Origin: Shewanella benthica
GTDB taxonomy: Bacteria; Pseudomonadota; Gammaproteobacteria; Enterobacterales; Shewanellaceae
Direction of reading: 5' to 3'
Assembly: GCA_023284085.1 (NCBI GenBank)
Contig: JAKVHY010000001.1
Coordinates: forward strand, 124,001 to 188,000
DNA length: 64,000 nucleotides
Shown: in pieces, positions 1 to 9,779 of the stretch
How positions within the stretch are numbered: the stretch's first letter is position 1
Layout of the letters: each line of letters starts with the position of its first letter
The notes under the pieces: generated by a model
What the model was told of the DNA's origin: nothing
Seen by the model: the letters and a program-made list of their open reading frames with translations, nothing else
Database searches by the model: none
Translations under genes and position numbers: made by a program

Positions 1-69
1 GTGGATTTTTTCTAGGTCGATGGTCTCGCGCTCGCCACTACGTTTGGTGACTTTCATATTGCTATTCAT
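1..69 (-). CDS. nrdA: Ribonucleotide reductase class Ia alpha subunit, N-terminal fragment
   Basis: Only the first 23 codons are inside the window; the gene runs off the left edge. The translation has the pattern MNSNMKVTKR...ETIDLEKIH, which matches the N-terminus of enterobacterial NrdA (MNQNLLVTKR...RINLDKIH), the start of the ATP-cone region. NrdA is the large subunit of the aerobic ribonucleoside-diphosphate reductase that makes dNTP precursors in the cytoplasm. The ATG is at 67-69. The upstream region carries NrdR-like and DnaA-box sequences, which supports the assignment. An adjacent nrdB is expected outside the window but cannot be seen. Confidence 0.85.
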   Translation of the reverse strand, partial: MNSNMKVTKRSGERETIDLEKIH

Positions 70-215
70 TAAAGATAGGCCTTGATAATAATTTTTGAGT
101 ATGAGGGGTTAAGCTCATCCTACGATTCCCTGTATAACAACCAATTTCAACACCTAAATTGGTAATTTCCATGACGATAAATAAGTCATTACTTGTGTCT
201 CTATTTGTCACTCAC

Positions 216-231
216 ACACAAGATATAGTGT
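216..231. promoter_or_regulatory. Candidate NrdR box
   Basis: The 16-mer ACACAAGATATAGTGT has the ACAC...GTGT palindromic form of NrdR boxes, an ATP-cone repressor site found in front of ribonucleotide reductase genes. It lies about 150 bp upstream of the nrdA start. Confidence 0.6.
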
Positions 232-244
232 TTTTAAATTTCTA

Positions 245-260
245 AGGTACAAGATAGTGT
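245..260. promoter_or_regulatory. Possible second, weaker NrdR box
   Basis: Only the right half (ATAGTGT) matches the NrdR consensus; the left half is degenerate. It starts 29 bp from the first box, close to the roughly three-turn spacing usual for NrdR pairs. Confidence 0.35.
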
Positions 261-311
261 CGTTTTGGTGATTTTGCAAGTCCAAATTATTTCAACAAGC
301 TGTGGTCATCT

Positions 312-320
312 TGTGGATAA
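312..320 (-). promoter_or_regulatory. DnaA box
   Basis: The plus strand reads TGTGGATAA, the exact complement of the strong DnaA box TTATCCACA. DnaA boxes in the nrdA promoter couple ribonucleotide reductase expression to replication in E. coli; the same role here is inferred. Confidence 0.55.
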
Positions 321-420
321 CTTGAGGGTAAGATTTAGGGTTAGTATTGGCTAACCTTTGAGGTCGGAATTCATTGGCTTTATCCCATCGAGGTGGAATA
401 TTGAACGGACCACACAAGAT

Positions 421-453
421 GAAAAGATCCCATGATCGATTGGCGATCTTTTC
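421..453. terminator. Inverted repeat, possible terminator
   Basis: GAAAAGATC (421-429) and GATCTTTTC (445-453) form a 9-bp stem with a 15-nt loop, just downstream of the phosphatase gene on the minus strand. The stem is A/T-rich and has no clean U-tract, so an intrinsic terminator is only possible. It could also be an operator. Confidence 0.3.
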
Positions 454-492
454 GATCTTATGAACCTTTTATGAGCAAGGAACGCCTGTGTG

Positions 493-1173
493 CTAACTGA
501 GAAATTTAATTACATCCAGGGGGGAGTCGAAATGATAATCGCTTGGCCAATTATCCGGCGTATCTGCTTCATCGATATAGCCCCATAGCGCGACACCCCC
601 TAGCATTCCCGATGCCCGCGCCGCGACCAGATCCCGTTTCGCATCCCCAAGGTAGAGAATTTCTTGGTTTTTGCATTCTATCTGCTGTGAGGCGAGCAGC
701 ATGGGCGCGGTATGAGGTTTAGCGTAAAGTGTACTGTCACCGCTGATCACGGTTTTCATGGATTGCGTCAAACCTAGGGCCGCGATCAGAGGCCGGGTGT
801 ATCTGGCGGGCTTGTTGGTCACTATGCCAAAGGGGATGCCTCGGTGGTCCAAATGCGCGAGCAGCTCAGCGATACCGGCAAATAAACGGCAAAATTGACC
901 GTTTACATGGGTATAAAAACTCAAGAGTAACTGCTGTGCCTTAAGGTGAACCTCCTCAGATGCCTCTGGCAAGGCCGCTTTAGCTAGCGCCATACTGCCA
1001 TCGGAGGCAACATGGCGCATCTCTTCGAGACTAACTTGCGGGTAACCTAACTCGGCTAAGCCCATATTCAGCGCCGCCACCAGATCTGGTGCGGTGTCGG
1101 CGAGCGTACCGTCAAGATCGAATAACACGGCTTTTATGCTGACGCTGCTAGCCTCATCGAGATGTGTTGTCAT
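493..1173 (-). CDS. HAD-family phosphatase (Gph/MupP-like)
   Basis: This is a 226-residue haloacid-dehalogenase hydrolase. The N-terminal motif FDLDGTLADT supplies the nucleophile and acid/base aspartates, VTNKPAR is motif II, and GDAKRDLVAAR is the C-terminal acidic motif. It is usually annotated as phosphoglycolate phosphatase (Gph). The tail, with GYI and a later W-P-S-D pattern before PLDV, also resembles Pseudomonas MupP (MurNAc-6-phosphate phosphatase of peptidoglycan recycling), which likewise neighbours ubiG. Which substrate it uses cannot be decided here. The ATG at 1173 shares one base with the ubiG stop (TGATG), implying translational coupling; a TTG one codon earlier is less likely. 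Confidence 0.85.
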   Translation of the reverse strand: MTTHLDEASSVSIKAVLFDLDGTLADTAPDLVAALNMGLAELGYPQVSLEEMRHVASDGSMALAKAALPEASEEVHLKAQQLLLSFYTHVNGQFCRLFAGIAELLAHLDHRGIPFGIVTNKPARYTRPLIAALGLTQSMKTVISGDSTLYAKPHTAPMLLASQQIECKNQEILYLGDAKRDLVAARASGMLGGVALWGYIDEADTPDNWPSDYHFDSPLDVIKFLS

Positions 1174-1898
1174 CAATCTTCACTCTTACGTGTGGCGATC
1201 ATGTAGTTCACATCGACACTTTTGCTATAAGTGAAGGTGTCTGTTAGCGGATTATAGGTGATCCCCGTTGCATCTTCACAGAACAGCTCGGCATGCTCGG
1301 CCAGTGAAATTAACTCAGATGGCTTGATAAACTTCTTATGGTCATGGGTGCCCACTGGCAGCATCTTTAGCAGGTATTCGGCGCCCAAGATGGTTTCTAT
1401 ATAAGCCCGCAGATTTCGATTGATGGTGGAGAAGAACACATAACCGCCGGGTTTTACCATATCGGCACAGGCTTGAACCACAGAGCGAGGGCTAGGGACG
1501 TGTTCGAGCATCTCCATACAGGTGATCACATCGTAGCTAGCCAGATTTGTTTCTCGGTGAGATTCGGCAGTGTCCTGTATATAGTCAAGCTGCACGCCGG
1601 TTTCTATGGCGTGCAGTCTGGCGACATCAAGAGGTTCAGTGCCCATGTCTAAGCCGTTAACTTTGGCGCCGATGCGGGCCATGCTCTCAGATAAAATACC
1701 ACCGCCACAGCCGACATCCAGGACCCGCTTACCAAACAGACCACCACAGGTTTGATCGATATAGTTGAGTCGAAGAGGATTAAGCTTATGTAATGGTTTA
1801 AATTCGCCTTCTGGATCCCACCAGGTGGCTGCCATTTTTTCGAATTTTGCGATCTCGGCCGGATCGACATTTATCTCAGGTTTAATGTCTTGCTCCAC
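1173..1898 (-). CDS. ubiG: Ubiquinone biosynthesis O-methyltransferase UbiG
   Basis: This 241-residue class I SAM-dependent methyltransferase performs both O-methylations of the ubiquinone ring in the cytoplasm. The SAM-binding motif [13 protein letters not shown] is at residues 59-71. The N-terminal [19 protein letters not shown] segment and the [13 protein letters not shown] segment are typical of UbiG. Length matches the family (about 240). The start is GTG at 1896-1898, preceded by the ribosome-binding sequence GAGGTGA. It is the first gene of a two-gene unit with the HAD phosphatase, whose start overlaps its stop. Confidence 0.95.
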   Translation of the reverse strand: MEQDIKPEINVDPAEIAKFEKMAATWWDPEGEFKPLHKLNPLRLNYIDQTCGGLFGKRVLDVGCGGGILSESMARIGAKVNGLDMGTEPLDVARLHAIETGVQLDYIQDTAESHRETNLASYDVITCMEMLEHVPSPRSVVQACADMVKPGGYVFFSTINRNLRAYIETILGAEYLLKMLPVGTHDHKKFIKPSELISLAEHAELFCEDATGITYNPLTDTFTYSKSVDVNYMIATRKSED

Positions 1899-2561
1899 TA
1901 TATCACCTCAATAGGGATTATTAATGACGCCATTATACCCATAGAATGTCAGATTCAAAGCCGGTATCAATATGAATCCCACGATAGCTATAGGCCAGCT
2001 GATTCAAAGCCAGTATCAATATGAATCCAACGTGTATTTAACCAATGGATTGATTAGCAAACATTGTTTGATTTTGGTCAATTTTTTAGGCCTGTTGACC
2101 TTTCATGCTTGTTTTACAGCGAGTTGTTGACCCTTACTCTTTATATGAACTGAGGTAAGGCGGAGCATGTATGGTCAAGCTATTCGGTAACTGCTCCTGG
2201 GTTGATCAACCTTCTAGATATATGCAGTCGAACAAAAACAAGCGATAACGCAGTCACTCCTGTTAATCGCTGCCCTAGGGGCTCATTTCAGTGGGCTTAT
2301 TGTTGTGTTACGCGCTTTTAGCTTTACCCATTAGGCGTAATCACTCTATGCCTTGCACTACACCCATCGAGATTGAGCTAAATTCAAGCTCGAAATATAA
2401 AAAGACCCTGAGTTAACACTTATTTATCTTGAAAGTTGAATAGGGTCTGGTGACAAAAAATAACTGTGTTAGAATGCCAAATCACGTTTTCAGGCTGAGA
2501 CTTTTACTGCGCTATTTTGGCTGGTAACAGGTAAGCACAATTTCAAGGGATCGAGCAGTTT
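1899..2561. other. Intergenic region between divergent ubiG and gyrA
   Basis: This gap of more than 650 bp holds no supported gene. It contains a duplicated 28-bp sequence (described separately) and a short inverted repeat AGACCCT (2403-2409)/AGGGTCT (2442-2448). A possible -10 hexamer TAGAAT (2470-2475) lies about 90 bp upstream of gyrA. It must hold the gyrA and ubiG promoters, but no strong -35 element is obvious. Confidence 0.4.
1952..2028. repeat. Pair of 28-bp direct repeats
   Basis: Positions 1952-1979 and 2001-2028 are the same 28-mer with one mismatch. Each starts with GATTC and ends with GAATCC, so each copy has short inverted ends. The copies are separated by 21 bp. Function is unknown; this may be the remnant of a small mobile or palindromic repeat. 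Confidence 0.6.
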
Positions 2562-5285
2562 ATGACTGATCTGGCTTCATCTATAACACCAATTAATATT
2601 GAAGACGAATTAAAAAATTCATATCTAGATTACGCCATGAGCGTGATCGTGGGCCGTGCACTACCGGATGTTCGTGACGGTCTTAAACCTGTTCACCGCC
2701 GCGTACTCTTCGCGATGAGTGAACTTAAAAACGATTGGAACAAACCTTATAAGAAATCGGCACGTGTTGTCGGTGACGTTATCGGTAAGTACCACCCTCA
2801 CGGTGATACTGCGGTTTATGATACTATCGTTCGTATGGCACAGCCTTTCTCCATGCGCTACACCTTAATTGATGGCCAAGGTAACTTTGGTTCTGTCGAT
2901 GGTGATGCGGCGGCGGCGATGCGTTATACCGAAATCCGTATGGATAAGTTAGCCCATCAGTTATTGGCGGATCTTGAGAAAGAGACCGTCGACTTCGTGC
3001 CTAACTATGATGGTACTGAGTTTATTCCGGCAGTCATGCCTACCCGTATACCGACACTCTTGATTAACGGTTCTTCAGGCATTGCCGTTGGTATGGCGAC
3101 CAATATCCCGCCACACAACATCACTGAAGTGATTAAAGGTTGTTTGGCGCTAATCGAAGAACCCGCACTGTCTATTGAACAGTTAATGGAATACATTCCA
3201 GGTCCAGATTTCCCCACCGCCGCCATCATCAATGGTCGCAAAGGGATCATCGAGGCCTACAAGACGGGCCGTGGACGCGCAATTATGCGTTCCAAGGCTG
3301 AAGTTCAAGTCGAAGATAATGGCCGTGAGCGCATTATCGTCCACGAACTTCCCTATCAGGTTAACAAGGCACGTCTTATCGAGAAGATAGCCGAGCTGGT
3401 TAAAGATAAGAAGATTGAAGGCATCACAGGTCTGCGTGATGAATCCGATAAAGATGGCATGCGCATCGTTGTCGAGATCAAGCGTGGCGAGGTGGGTGAG
3501 GTTGTACTTAACAATCTTTATGCCCAGACTCAGATGCAATGCTCATTCGGGATAAACATGGTGGCCTTGACCAATGGTCAGCCAAAATTGTTTAACCTAA
3601 AAGAGATGCTAGAGTGCTTCATCTTACACCGCCGTGAAGTGGTGACTCGCCGTACCGTATTTGAACTGCGTAAAGCGCGCGATCGTGCCCACATCTTAGA
3701 ATCTCTCGCTATTGCGTTGGCTAACATAGATCCTATCATTGCGATGATCAAGGCGTCACCGACGCCTGCAGAGGCCAAAGTTAAGCTGGTTGCTCAAGGT
3801 TGGGAGTTAGGTCACGTTAAAGCCATGCTTGAGAAGGCCGGTGATGATGCGGCGCGTCCTGAATGGTTAGAGCCTGAGTACGGTATTCGTGATGATCGCT
3901 ACTACCTGACCGAGCAACAAGCACAGGCTATCTTAGACTTACGCTTACATAAGCTAACCGGTCTAGAGCATGAGAAGATATTAGCCGAGTATGAAGAGCT
4001 GATTGAGGTCATTGCGGCTTTACTCTATATCTTACGCAGCCCTGAACGTTTGTTGGAAGTGATCAAGGAAGAGTTACACGAAATACTTGAAAACTTCGGT
4101 GATGAGCGCCGTACCGTCATCAATGCTAACGAAGTTGATATGAGTCTCGAAGATCTTATCAACGAAGAAGATGTGGTAGTGACCTTATCTCACTTAGGCT
4201 ACGCCAAGTATCAGCCTTTGACCGATTACCAGGCTCAGCGCCGTGGTGGTAAAGGTAAGTCGGCGGCAAAAGTGAAAGATGAAGATTTCGTCGAGAAGTT
4301 ACTTGTCGCCAACACCCACGATACGATTTTGTGTTTCTCTGATTTTGGTAAGCTCTATTGGCTTAAAGTGTATCAGTTGCCGCTCGCTAGCCGTCAGGCT
4401 CGTGGTCGTCCAATCGTTAACTTACTGCCTCTTTCAGAAGGTGAGCATATTACGGCCATCCTTCCAGTGCGTGAATATGCCGATGATAAATACATCATCA
4501 TGGCAACATCACATGGCACAGTGAAGAAGACAGCACTCACGGCATACAGCAATCCACGTGCAAACGGCATCATCGCGGTAAATCTTAAAGATGGCGATGA
4601 GCTTATTGGCGTCGATATTACCGATGGCAAGAGTGACATCATGTTGTTCTCCGATGCGGGCAAAGTGGTTCGTTTCAACGAGATGGTGAGAGACTCTGAA
4701 ACCGGTCTTGTCAAACTCGATCCGGAAACCAACGAAGAACTTGTGGCACTGCGTCCTATGGGTCGTACCGCTACCGGCGTTCGTGGTATCCGCTTAGAAG
4801 ACGGTCAGAAAGTGGTTTCACTGATTGTACCGAAAGAAGATGGTGCTATTTTGACCGTTACCGAAAATGGCTACGGTAAGCGTACCGCACTCGATGAGTA
4901 TCCGGCTAAGAGCCGTGCGACTAAGGGTGTTGTCTCTATCAAGATCAGCGAGCGAAATGGTGCCGTAGTCGGCGCCGTCCAAGTCGGTGAAAATGATGAG
5001 ATCATGCTTATCAGTGATAGAGGTACTTTAGTACGTACTCCTGCAACCGGTGTTTCCACTATTGGTCGTAACACTCAAGGTGTGACGATCATTCGTACCG
5101 CCGAAGGGGAGAAGGTTGTTGGTCTTCAGCGTATCGATGAAATCCATGAGGATGAAGTCGAGCTCGATGAAGAGGGCAATCCTATCATCCAAGAGGGTGA
5201 TAACGTCGAAGCTGGTCAAGTCGTCGAAGGCGAAGAGCCGAAAGGTGATGATGAGCCCGAGGCTGAGGCAGAACCTGCCGAATAA
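2562..5285 (+). CDS. gyrA: DNA gyrase subunit A
   Basis: This 907-residue protein aligns without gaps to the E. coli GyrA N-terminus. With GyrB it introduces negative supercoils. The catalytic tyrosine is Tyr122 in AAMRYTEIR. The quinolone region reads [10 protein letters not shown], giving Thr83 and Asp87. The GyrA box [10 protein letters not shown] opens the C-terminal pinwheel domain that wraps DNA. It is longer than E. coli GyrA (875 residues), partly because of an extra segment around residues 706-730 in the pinwheel, and it ends in a very acidic tail. It is monocistronic, with a strong terminator downstream. Confidence 0.98.
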   Translation: MTDLASSITPINIEDELKNSYLDYAMSVIVGRALPDVRDGLKPVHRRVLFAMSELKNDWNKPYKKSARVVGDVIGKYHPHGDTAVYDTIVRMAQPFSMRYTLIDGQGNFGSVDGDAAAAMRYTEIRMDKLAHQLLADLEKETVDFVPNYDGTEFIPAVMPTRIPTLLINGSSGIAVGMATNIPPHNITEVIKGCLALIEEPALSIEQLMEYIPGPDFPTAAIINGRKGIIEAYKTGRGRAIMRSKAEVQVEDNGRERIIVHELPYQVNKARLIEKIAELVKDKKIEGITGLRDESDKDGMRIVVEIKRGEVGEVVLNNLYAQTQMQCSFGINMVALTNGQPKLFNLKEMLECFILHRREVVTRRTVFELRKARDRAHILESLAIALANIDPIIAMIKASPTPAEAKVKLVAQGWELGHVKAMLEKAGDDAARPEWLEPEYGIRDDRYYLTEQQAQAILDLRLHKLTGLEHEKILAEYEELIEVIAALLYILRSPERLLEVIKEELHEILENFGDERRTVINANEVDMSLEDLINEEDVVVTLSHLGYAKYQPLTDYQAQRRGGKGKSAAKVKDEDFVEKLLVANTHDTILCFSDFGKLYWLKVYQLPLASRQARGRPIVNLLPLSEGEHITAILPVREYADDKYIIMATSHGTVKKTALTAYSNPRANGIIAVNLKDGDELIGVDITDGKSDIMLFSDAGKVVRFNEMVRDSETGLVKLDPETNEELVALRPMGRTATGVRGIRLEDGQKVVSLIVPKEDGAILTVTENGYGKRTALDEYPAKSRATKGVVSIKISERNGAVVGAVQVGENDEIMLISDRGTLVRTPATGVSTIGRNTQGVTIIRTAEGEKVVGLQRIDEIHEDEVELDEEGNPIIQEGDNVEAGQVVEGEEPKGDDEPEAEAEPAE

Positions 5286-5300
5286 GCGTTAACCTCTACA

Positions 5301-5330
5301 ACGAGCGTCCAATTGGACGCTCGTTTTGTT
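5301..5330 (+). terminator. Rho-independent terminator of gyrA
   Basis: ACGAGCGTCC (5301-5310) and GGACGCTCGT (5315-5324) form a perfect 10-bp stem with an AATT loop, followed by TTTGTTTT. It starts 15 bp after the gyrA stop. Confidence 0.92.
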
Positions 5331-5439
5331 TTAGGCCAGCGTAAAGTAAAAAAGATAATTTCAAATATAAAAATATGATAACAACAGCTATGTGCCTTAT
5401 GGCAGACTGCTTTATGACTAACGATGAGAGGATAGAGAC

Positions 5440-6534
5440 GTGAGCGCGACTTATAATTTCTGTGCAGGTCCTGCGATGTTACCCCAAGCCGTAATGCAAA
5501 AGGCGCAATCTGAGTTATTGGATTGGCATGGCCTAGGGACTTCGGTGATGGAGATAAGTCATCGCAGTAAAGAGTTTATTGCATTGACCGAGCAAGCGGA
5601 AATCGATTTGCGCGAACTGATGTCGATCCCTTCAAATTATCATGTACTGTTTATGCACGGCGGCGGCCGAGGCCAGTTTTCTGCTGTGGTGAATAATTTT
5701 CTTGGCCAGCAGGGTAGAGCCCTCTACCTGGTCTCAGGTAGCTGGTCTCAATCTGCAGTTGCAGAAGCCAAGAAGCTCACCAGTGACGCTCAGATAGATA
5801 GCCTGGATATTGTTGAAAATATTAATGGAATGAATCATGTAGTCTTACCTGAGCTCACCAAGATAGATCGAGACTATCGTTACCTGCATTACTGTCCTAA
5901 CGAGACTGTCGATGGTATCGAAATATTTGATGAACTAGAGTCTCCTTGGCCAATCATTGCCGATATGTCATCGAATATTATGTCCAGAGAGATAGATGTC
6001 AGCAAGTATGCCTTGATCTATGCGGGTGCTCAGAAGAACATTGGGCCTTCGGGGCTGAGTATTGTTATCGTCCGTGATGACATGCTTGAACTGCCAAGTC
6101 TGCCTCAGTCTTCAATCATGGATTATCGTTTAGCGGTTAAACACGGCTCCATGTACAACACGCCGCCGACTTTCGCCTGGTACCTGGCTGCCGAAGTGTT
6201 CAAATGGTTAAAAGTCAGTGGTGGCGTAGCGGTCATGGCCAAGATAAACCTGCACAAAGCGGCGCTGCTTTATGACTTTATCGACAGTAGTGATTTTTAC
6301 ACGTCCAAGGTTAGCGTTAAAAATCGTTCGGTGATGAATGTGACTTTTTACCTGGCCAATGAAGCGCTCAACGCTGAGTTTGTTAATCAAGCCAGCGAAG
6401 CGAAACTCGTGGCGATCAAAGGTCACCGGAGTGTGGGCGGCATGCGCGCGAGTATCTATAATGCCATGCCAATCGAAGGGGTAGAGGCGTTAGTTGAGTT
6501 TATGCAGGATTTTGCCAACAAGCATAAGGCCTAA
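5440..6534 (+). CDS. serC: Phosphoserine aminotransferase
   Basis: This 364-residue class V PLP aminotransferase converts 3-phosphohydroxypyruvate to phosphoserine in serine synthesis and also acts in pyridoxal phosphate synthesis. The N-terminal [11 protein letters not shown] motif is a SerC hallmark, [12 protein letters not shown] is the cofactor phosphate region, and [11 protein letters not shown] contains the PLP-binding lysine. The start is GTG at 5440 with GAGAGGAT upstream. Length fits the family (about 360). It converges on aspC, and the two share a long hairpin. In enterobacteria serC is coupled to aroA; here aspC lies between them on the opposite strand. Confidence 0.96.
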   Translation: MSATYNFCAGPAMLPQAVMQKAQSELLDWHGLGTSVMEISHRSKEFIALTEQAEIDLRELMSIPSNYHVLFMHGGGRGQFSAVVNNFLGQQGRALYLVSGSWSQSAVAEAKKLTSDAQIDSLDIVENINGMNHVVLPELTKIDRDYRYLHYCPNETVDGIEIFDELESPWPIIADMSSNIMSREIDVSKYALIYAGAQKNIGPSGLSIVIVRDDMLELPSLPQSSIMDYRLAVKHGSMYNTPPTFAWYLAAEVFKWLKVSGGVAVMAKINLHKAALLYDFIDSSDFYTSKVSVKNRSVMNVTFYLANEALNAEFVNQASEAKLVAIKGHRSVGGMRASIYNAMPIEGVEALVEFMQDFANKHKA

Positions 6535-6545
6535 CGACTCGAAAC

Positions 6546-6589
6546 AAGTTCCTAGAACCTAGAACCTAGGTCCTAGGTCCTAGGAACTT
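6546..6589. terminator. Long hairpin between convergent serC and aspC
   Basis: Positions 6546-6566 pair with 6569-6589 over 21 bp with two mismatches. The arms are built from reiterated CCTAG(A/G)(A/T)C words and are flanked by A-runs and T-runs, so it could terminate both convergent genes. The words resemble the 15-bp minisatellite at 16496-16660. Confidence 0.6.
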
Positions 6590-6596
6590 TTCACTT

Positions 6597-7802
6597 CTAT
6601 ATTACTTTCGCTATCGACTCCGCTAAGTAATCGACGTTCGCCAGTCCGATCCCTGCGATGCTGATGCGGCTAGAATCCACCATATAGATGCCGTACTCTT
6701 GCTGCATGCGTTCTACTTGCTGTGGATTAATTCCTAGGAATGAGAACATGCCTTTCTGCTGGGCGATAAAGCCAAAGTCACGCTTAACTCCCTTCTCGAT
6801 CAGCTTTTCTACTAGCATGTTGCGATTGCCATTGATGCGGTCTCGCATTATTTTCAGTTCATCTAACCATTGCTGCTTTAATTCATCCGAGCCCAGGATA
6901 GTTTCGACTATGGCTGCGCCATGGGCTGGCGGCATAGAGTAGATGCAACGGACCACATAAAGCAGCACAGAGAAGGCCACATTAACACTGGCGGTATCTC
7001 TGCCTAGGATTGAACAGGCACCGATACGCTCGCGGTACAGGCCGAAGTTTTTAGAACATGAGCTACACAGAATCATGTTCTCTACCGATGCAGCCATCTT
7101 ACGTACGCCATAGGCATCTTCATCCACGCCGACACCAAAGCCTTGATAGGCCATATCGATAAGCGGTGTGAAGCCTTGTTGCTGGGTTATCTCGATGATT
7201 TGATCCCACTGGGCTTCGCTGAGATCCATGCCGCTGGGGTTATGACAGCATGCATGGAGTAAGACCACATCGTCAGGGCCGACCTGAGACAGGGCCGCCT
7301 TCATCTCATCGAATTTAAGACTCTTGTTGTCGTAATCATAATAAGGATAGGTTTTGACTTCGATGCCAGCGGCTTCGAACAGACCAGTATGATTGGCCCA
7401 GGTTGGATCGCTGACCCAGATAACCGCTGTTTGTGATTGTGTGGCTGAACTGGCACGCTTAATAAATTCAGCGGCGACTCTTAATGCGCCCGTTCCCCCC
7501 GGCGTAGACACGGTGCGGATACGATCGGCTAACAAGGCTGGGTTATCTTTGCCGAAAGCGAGCTCGCCCAGCAGGCTATTAAATTGAGCCGAGCCAGTGG
7601 GACCGATGTAAACTTTAGTTTCCTCGGTATCGATACGGTGTTGTTCGGCTTTTTTAACACAGTTTAAGATAGGGGTATGACCCACCTCATCTTTGTACAC
7701 GCCGACACCAAGATCTATCTTGTTAGCGCGGGTGTCTTGCTTGTATTTAGTCATCAAGCCGAGGATAGGATCGGCAGGCATAGCGGTGAGAGTGTCGAAC
7801 AT
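6597..7802 (-). CDS. aspC: Aspartate/aromatic amino-acid aminotransferase
   Basis: This 401-residue class I PLP aminotransferase of the AspC/TyrB type interconverts aspartate (and often aromatic amino acids) with the 2-oxo acids. NKIDLGVGVYKDE near the N-terminus and HACCHNPSGMD in the middle are family motifs. SSCSKNFGLYRERIG contains the Schiff-base lysine and phosphate-binding arginine, and the substrate-binding arginine lies in the C-terminal SRISIAGI. Primary sequence cannot separate AspC from TyrB specificity, so the symbol is tentative. The start is the ATG at 7800-7802. It is transcribed alone, convergent with serC. Confidence 0.9.
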   Translation of the reverse strand: MFDTLTAMPADPILGLMTKYKQDTRANKIDLGVGVYKDEVGHTPILNCVKKAEQHRIDTEETKVYIGPTGSAQFNSLLGELAFGKDNPALLADRIRTVSTPGGTGALRVAAEFIKRASSATQSQTAVIWVSDPTWANHTGLFEAAGIEVKTYPYYDYDNKSLKFDEMKAALSQVGPDDVVLLHACCHNPSGMDLSEAQWDQIIEITQQQGFTPLIDMAYQGFGVGVDEDAYGVRKMAASVENMILCSSCSKNFGLYRERIGACSILGRDTASVNVAFSVLLYVVRCIYSMPPAHGAAIVETILGSDELKQQWLDELKIMRDRINGNRNMLVEKLIEKGVKRDFGFIAQQKGMFSFLGINPQQVERMQQEYGIYMVDSSRISIAGIGLANVDYLAESIAKVI

Positions 7803-8234
7803 AAGCGTATTTACCCTTTTATTAGATTTGTTGGCGTAATCTGCCTGTTACTCATTAACTTTAGAGTAACGTAAAACACAGACCGAGTAATAGTGCATAG
7901 GAGTAAATCACCAAAGTAATTATCTGGCATGATTCATTGCCACTTAGCTTATCTGTTCCACCATGGACAAGAGTGAAAGCCTACTTTTAGCCCTGTATTG
8001 ATGCAGAAGATGTCACTTTGAAAGAAAATCACCTCGAAACAGGGTGAAAACATAAATAAGTGTTGAATACTGCCGCTTAATCAGTAAATTTAGTACCACG
8101 AAGTTCAAACACCGGTTAAGCAGAACACCATTTTGTCGTGATGGTGCCAGTCGTAAACCTTACAGTCTGTTTGCCATGAACATCTAATGTTAACCAGCGG
8201 TTTGTTTGTCCCGCGATGATAAAGAAGTATTTTA
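7803..8234. other. Intergenic region between divergent aspC and aroA
   Basis: This 432-bp gap has no supported gene. It holds the promoters of aspC (leftward) and aroA (rightward). The clearest structure is the inverted repeat GTTACTC (7847-7853)/GAGTAAC (7864-7870), 10 bp apart and about 45 bp upstream of aspC, a possible operator. No attenuator-type leader peptide was found before aroA. Confidence 0.35.
7847..7870. promoter_or_regulatory. Inverted repeat, possible operator of aspC
   Basis: GTTACTC and GAGTAAC are perfect 7-bp arms around a 10-bp spacer, lying about 45 bp from the aspC start. It does not match the TyrR box consensus (TGTAAA-N6-TTTACA), so the regulator is unknown. Confidence 0.3.
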
Positions 8235-9515
8235 ATGAAGCAGCTACGTCTCGAGCCCATCAGCAAGGTCCAGGGCACTATCAATATCCCTGGCTCTAAA
8301 AGTATCTCTAACCGTGCACTATTACTGGCCACGCTAGCCAAGGGCACCACGACACTGACCAATTTGTTAGATTCTGATGATATTCGCTATATGTTGGCAT
8401 CGCTCAAGCAATTGGGGGTGAACTATCGACTCTGTGACAACAATACGGTCTGTGAACTCGAAGGGATCGGAGCACCACTCAATGCAGAACAGGCGCAGAC
8501 ACTGTTTCTCGGCAATGCCGGTACGGCAATGCGACCCCTTTGTGCGGCATTGACCTTAGGTCAGGGTGAATTTACCTTAACCGGTGAGCCACGCATGGAA
8601 GAGCGTCCCATCGGCGATCTCGTCGATGCACTGCGTCAACTCGGCGCATCGGTGACGTATCTCAAGAATGAAGGCTTTCCTCCGTTAACGATCAAGGCGA
8701 CCGGGCTAAACGCCGGCGATGTCGAGATAGCAGGGGACTTATCCAGCCAGTTCCTCACCGCACTGCTGATGGTTGCGCCGCTTGCCAAAGGTGAGGTTAA
8801 CATCAAAATTAAGGGTGAGCTGGTCTCTAAGCCTTATATCGATATCACCATAGCCTTGATGGCGCAATTTGGCGTCGAGGTGATAAATCATGATTATCAG
8901 CGCTTCGAGATAAAAGCCGGCCAAACTTATGTGTCACCGGGTAAAGTATTAGTCGAAGGCGATGCCTCTTCGGCGTCTTACTTCCTGGCCGCCGGCGCGA
9001 TAAAAGGCGGTGAAGTTAAAGTCACAGGTGTAGGTCGCCTGAGCATTCAAGGCGATGTTAAGTTTGCCGATGTGCTGGAGAAGATGGGCGCCGATATTGA
9101 ATGGGGTGATGATTACATCATCTCACGGGTGGCAAAACTCAAGGGGGTGGATCTGGACATGAACCACATTCCGGATGCGGCGATGACCATAGCCACTGCC
9201 GCCTTGTTTGCGACCGGGACCACCACCATTCGCAATATTTATAATTGGCGCATCAAGGAAACCGACCGTTTAGCCGCCATGGCCACCGAGCTGAGAAAAG
9301 TGGGTGCCATCGTGGATGAAGGCCATGATTATATTTCGATCACACCGCCGAGCAAGCCACATACGGCGGAAATCGATACCTATAACGATCACAGAATGGC
9401 CATGTGTTTTTCCATGTTAGCGTTTGCCGATTGTGGTATCACCATTAATGATCCAGATTGTACGTCTAAGACATTCCCCGATTATTTTCAGCAGTTTGCC
9501 GCGTTAGCTCAGTGA
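8235..9515 (+). CDS. aroA: 3-Phosphoshikimate 1-carboxyvinyltransferase (EPSP synthase)
   Basis: This 426-residue enzyme of the shikimate pathway joins phosphoenolpyruvate to shikimate-3-phosphate. [14 protein letters not shown] near the N-terminus binds substrate. [11 protein letters not shown] is the PEP/glyphosate-loop motif of class I enzymes, [10 protein letters not shown] follows, and [10 protein letters not shown] and [10 protein letters not shown] are the C-terminal signatures. Length equals the E. coli enzyme. It ends 20 bp before a strong terminator, so it is probably separate from cmk although gene order is conserved. Confidence 0.97.
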   Translation: MKQLRLEPISKVQGTINIPGSKSISNRALLLATLAKGTTTLTNLLDSDDIRYMLASLKQLGVNYRLCDNNTVCELEGIGAPLNAEQAQTLFLGNAGTAMRPLCAALTLGQGEFTLTGEPRMEERPIGDLVDALRQLGASVTYLKNEGFPPLTIKATGLNAGDVEIAGDLSSQFLTALLMVAPLAKGEVNIKIKGELVSKPYIDITIALMAQFGVEVINHDYQRFEIKAGQTYVSPGKVLVEGDASSASYFLAAGAIKGGEVKVTGVGRLSIQGDVKFADVLEKMGADIEWGDDYIISRVAKLKGVDLDMNHIPDAAMTIATAALFATGTTTIRNIYNWRIKETDRLAAMATELRKVGAIVDEGHDYISITPPSKPHTAEIDTYNDHRMAMCFSMLAFADCGITINDPDCTSKTFPDYFQQFAALAQ

Positions 9516-9531
9516 GCTAGATAAGCGTAAG

Positions 9532-9560
9532 AAAATGGGCCTGATGGCCCATTTTTGTTT
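9532..9560 (+). terminator. Rho-independent terminator of aroA
   Basis: AAAATGGGCC (9532-9541) and GGCCCATTTT (9546-9555) form a 10-bp stem with a TGAT loop, followed by TTGTTTTT, just after the aroA stop. Confidence 0.92.
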
Positions 9561-9654
9561 TTACTCATGCCTAACATTCCTTCTTAATCCAGTTCCTGTA
9601 CTCAAACTGAACCGAGCCATTGAAATTTTTACCGCTTTATTTTTTTACTTGGTT

Positions 9655-9660
9655 TATAAT
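9655..9660 (+). promoter_or_regulatory. Candidate -10 element upstream of cmk
   Basis: A consensus TATAAT hexamer follows a T-rich stretch about 120 bp before the cmk start and after the aroA terminator. No good -35 hexamer is present at 16-18 bp, so this rests on the -10 alone. Confidence 0.4.
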
Positions 9661-9779
9661 ACGCGCGCTTAATTTTCAGTGTGCGCATTAACATATGCGA
9701 CGTACGGATTAGCATATGGGTCACTGGAAGCACTCATTTAAAAATCTTAGGGAAGATAGATTTTACTGTGGAGAAATTT

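Larger units (their letters stand above)
70..492. promoter_or_regulatory. nrdA upstream control region
   Basis: This 423-bp gap holds no convincing gene. It lies between nrdA and the phosphatase gene, both transcribed leftward, so it is the nrdA promoter region. It contains a NrdR-like palindrome, a weaker second copy, a perfect DnaA box and, next to the phosphatase end, an inverted repeat that could end the upstream transcript. In E. coli the nrdAB promoter is controlled by NrdR and DnaA, so the combination fits. Confidence 0.6.
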
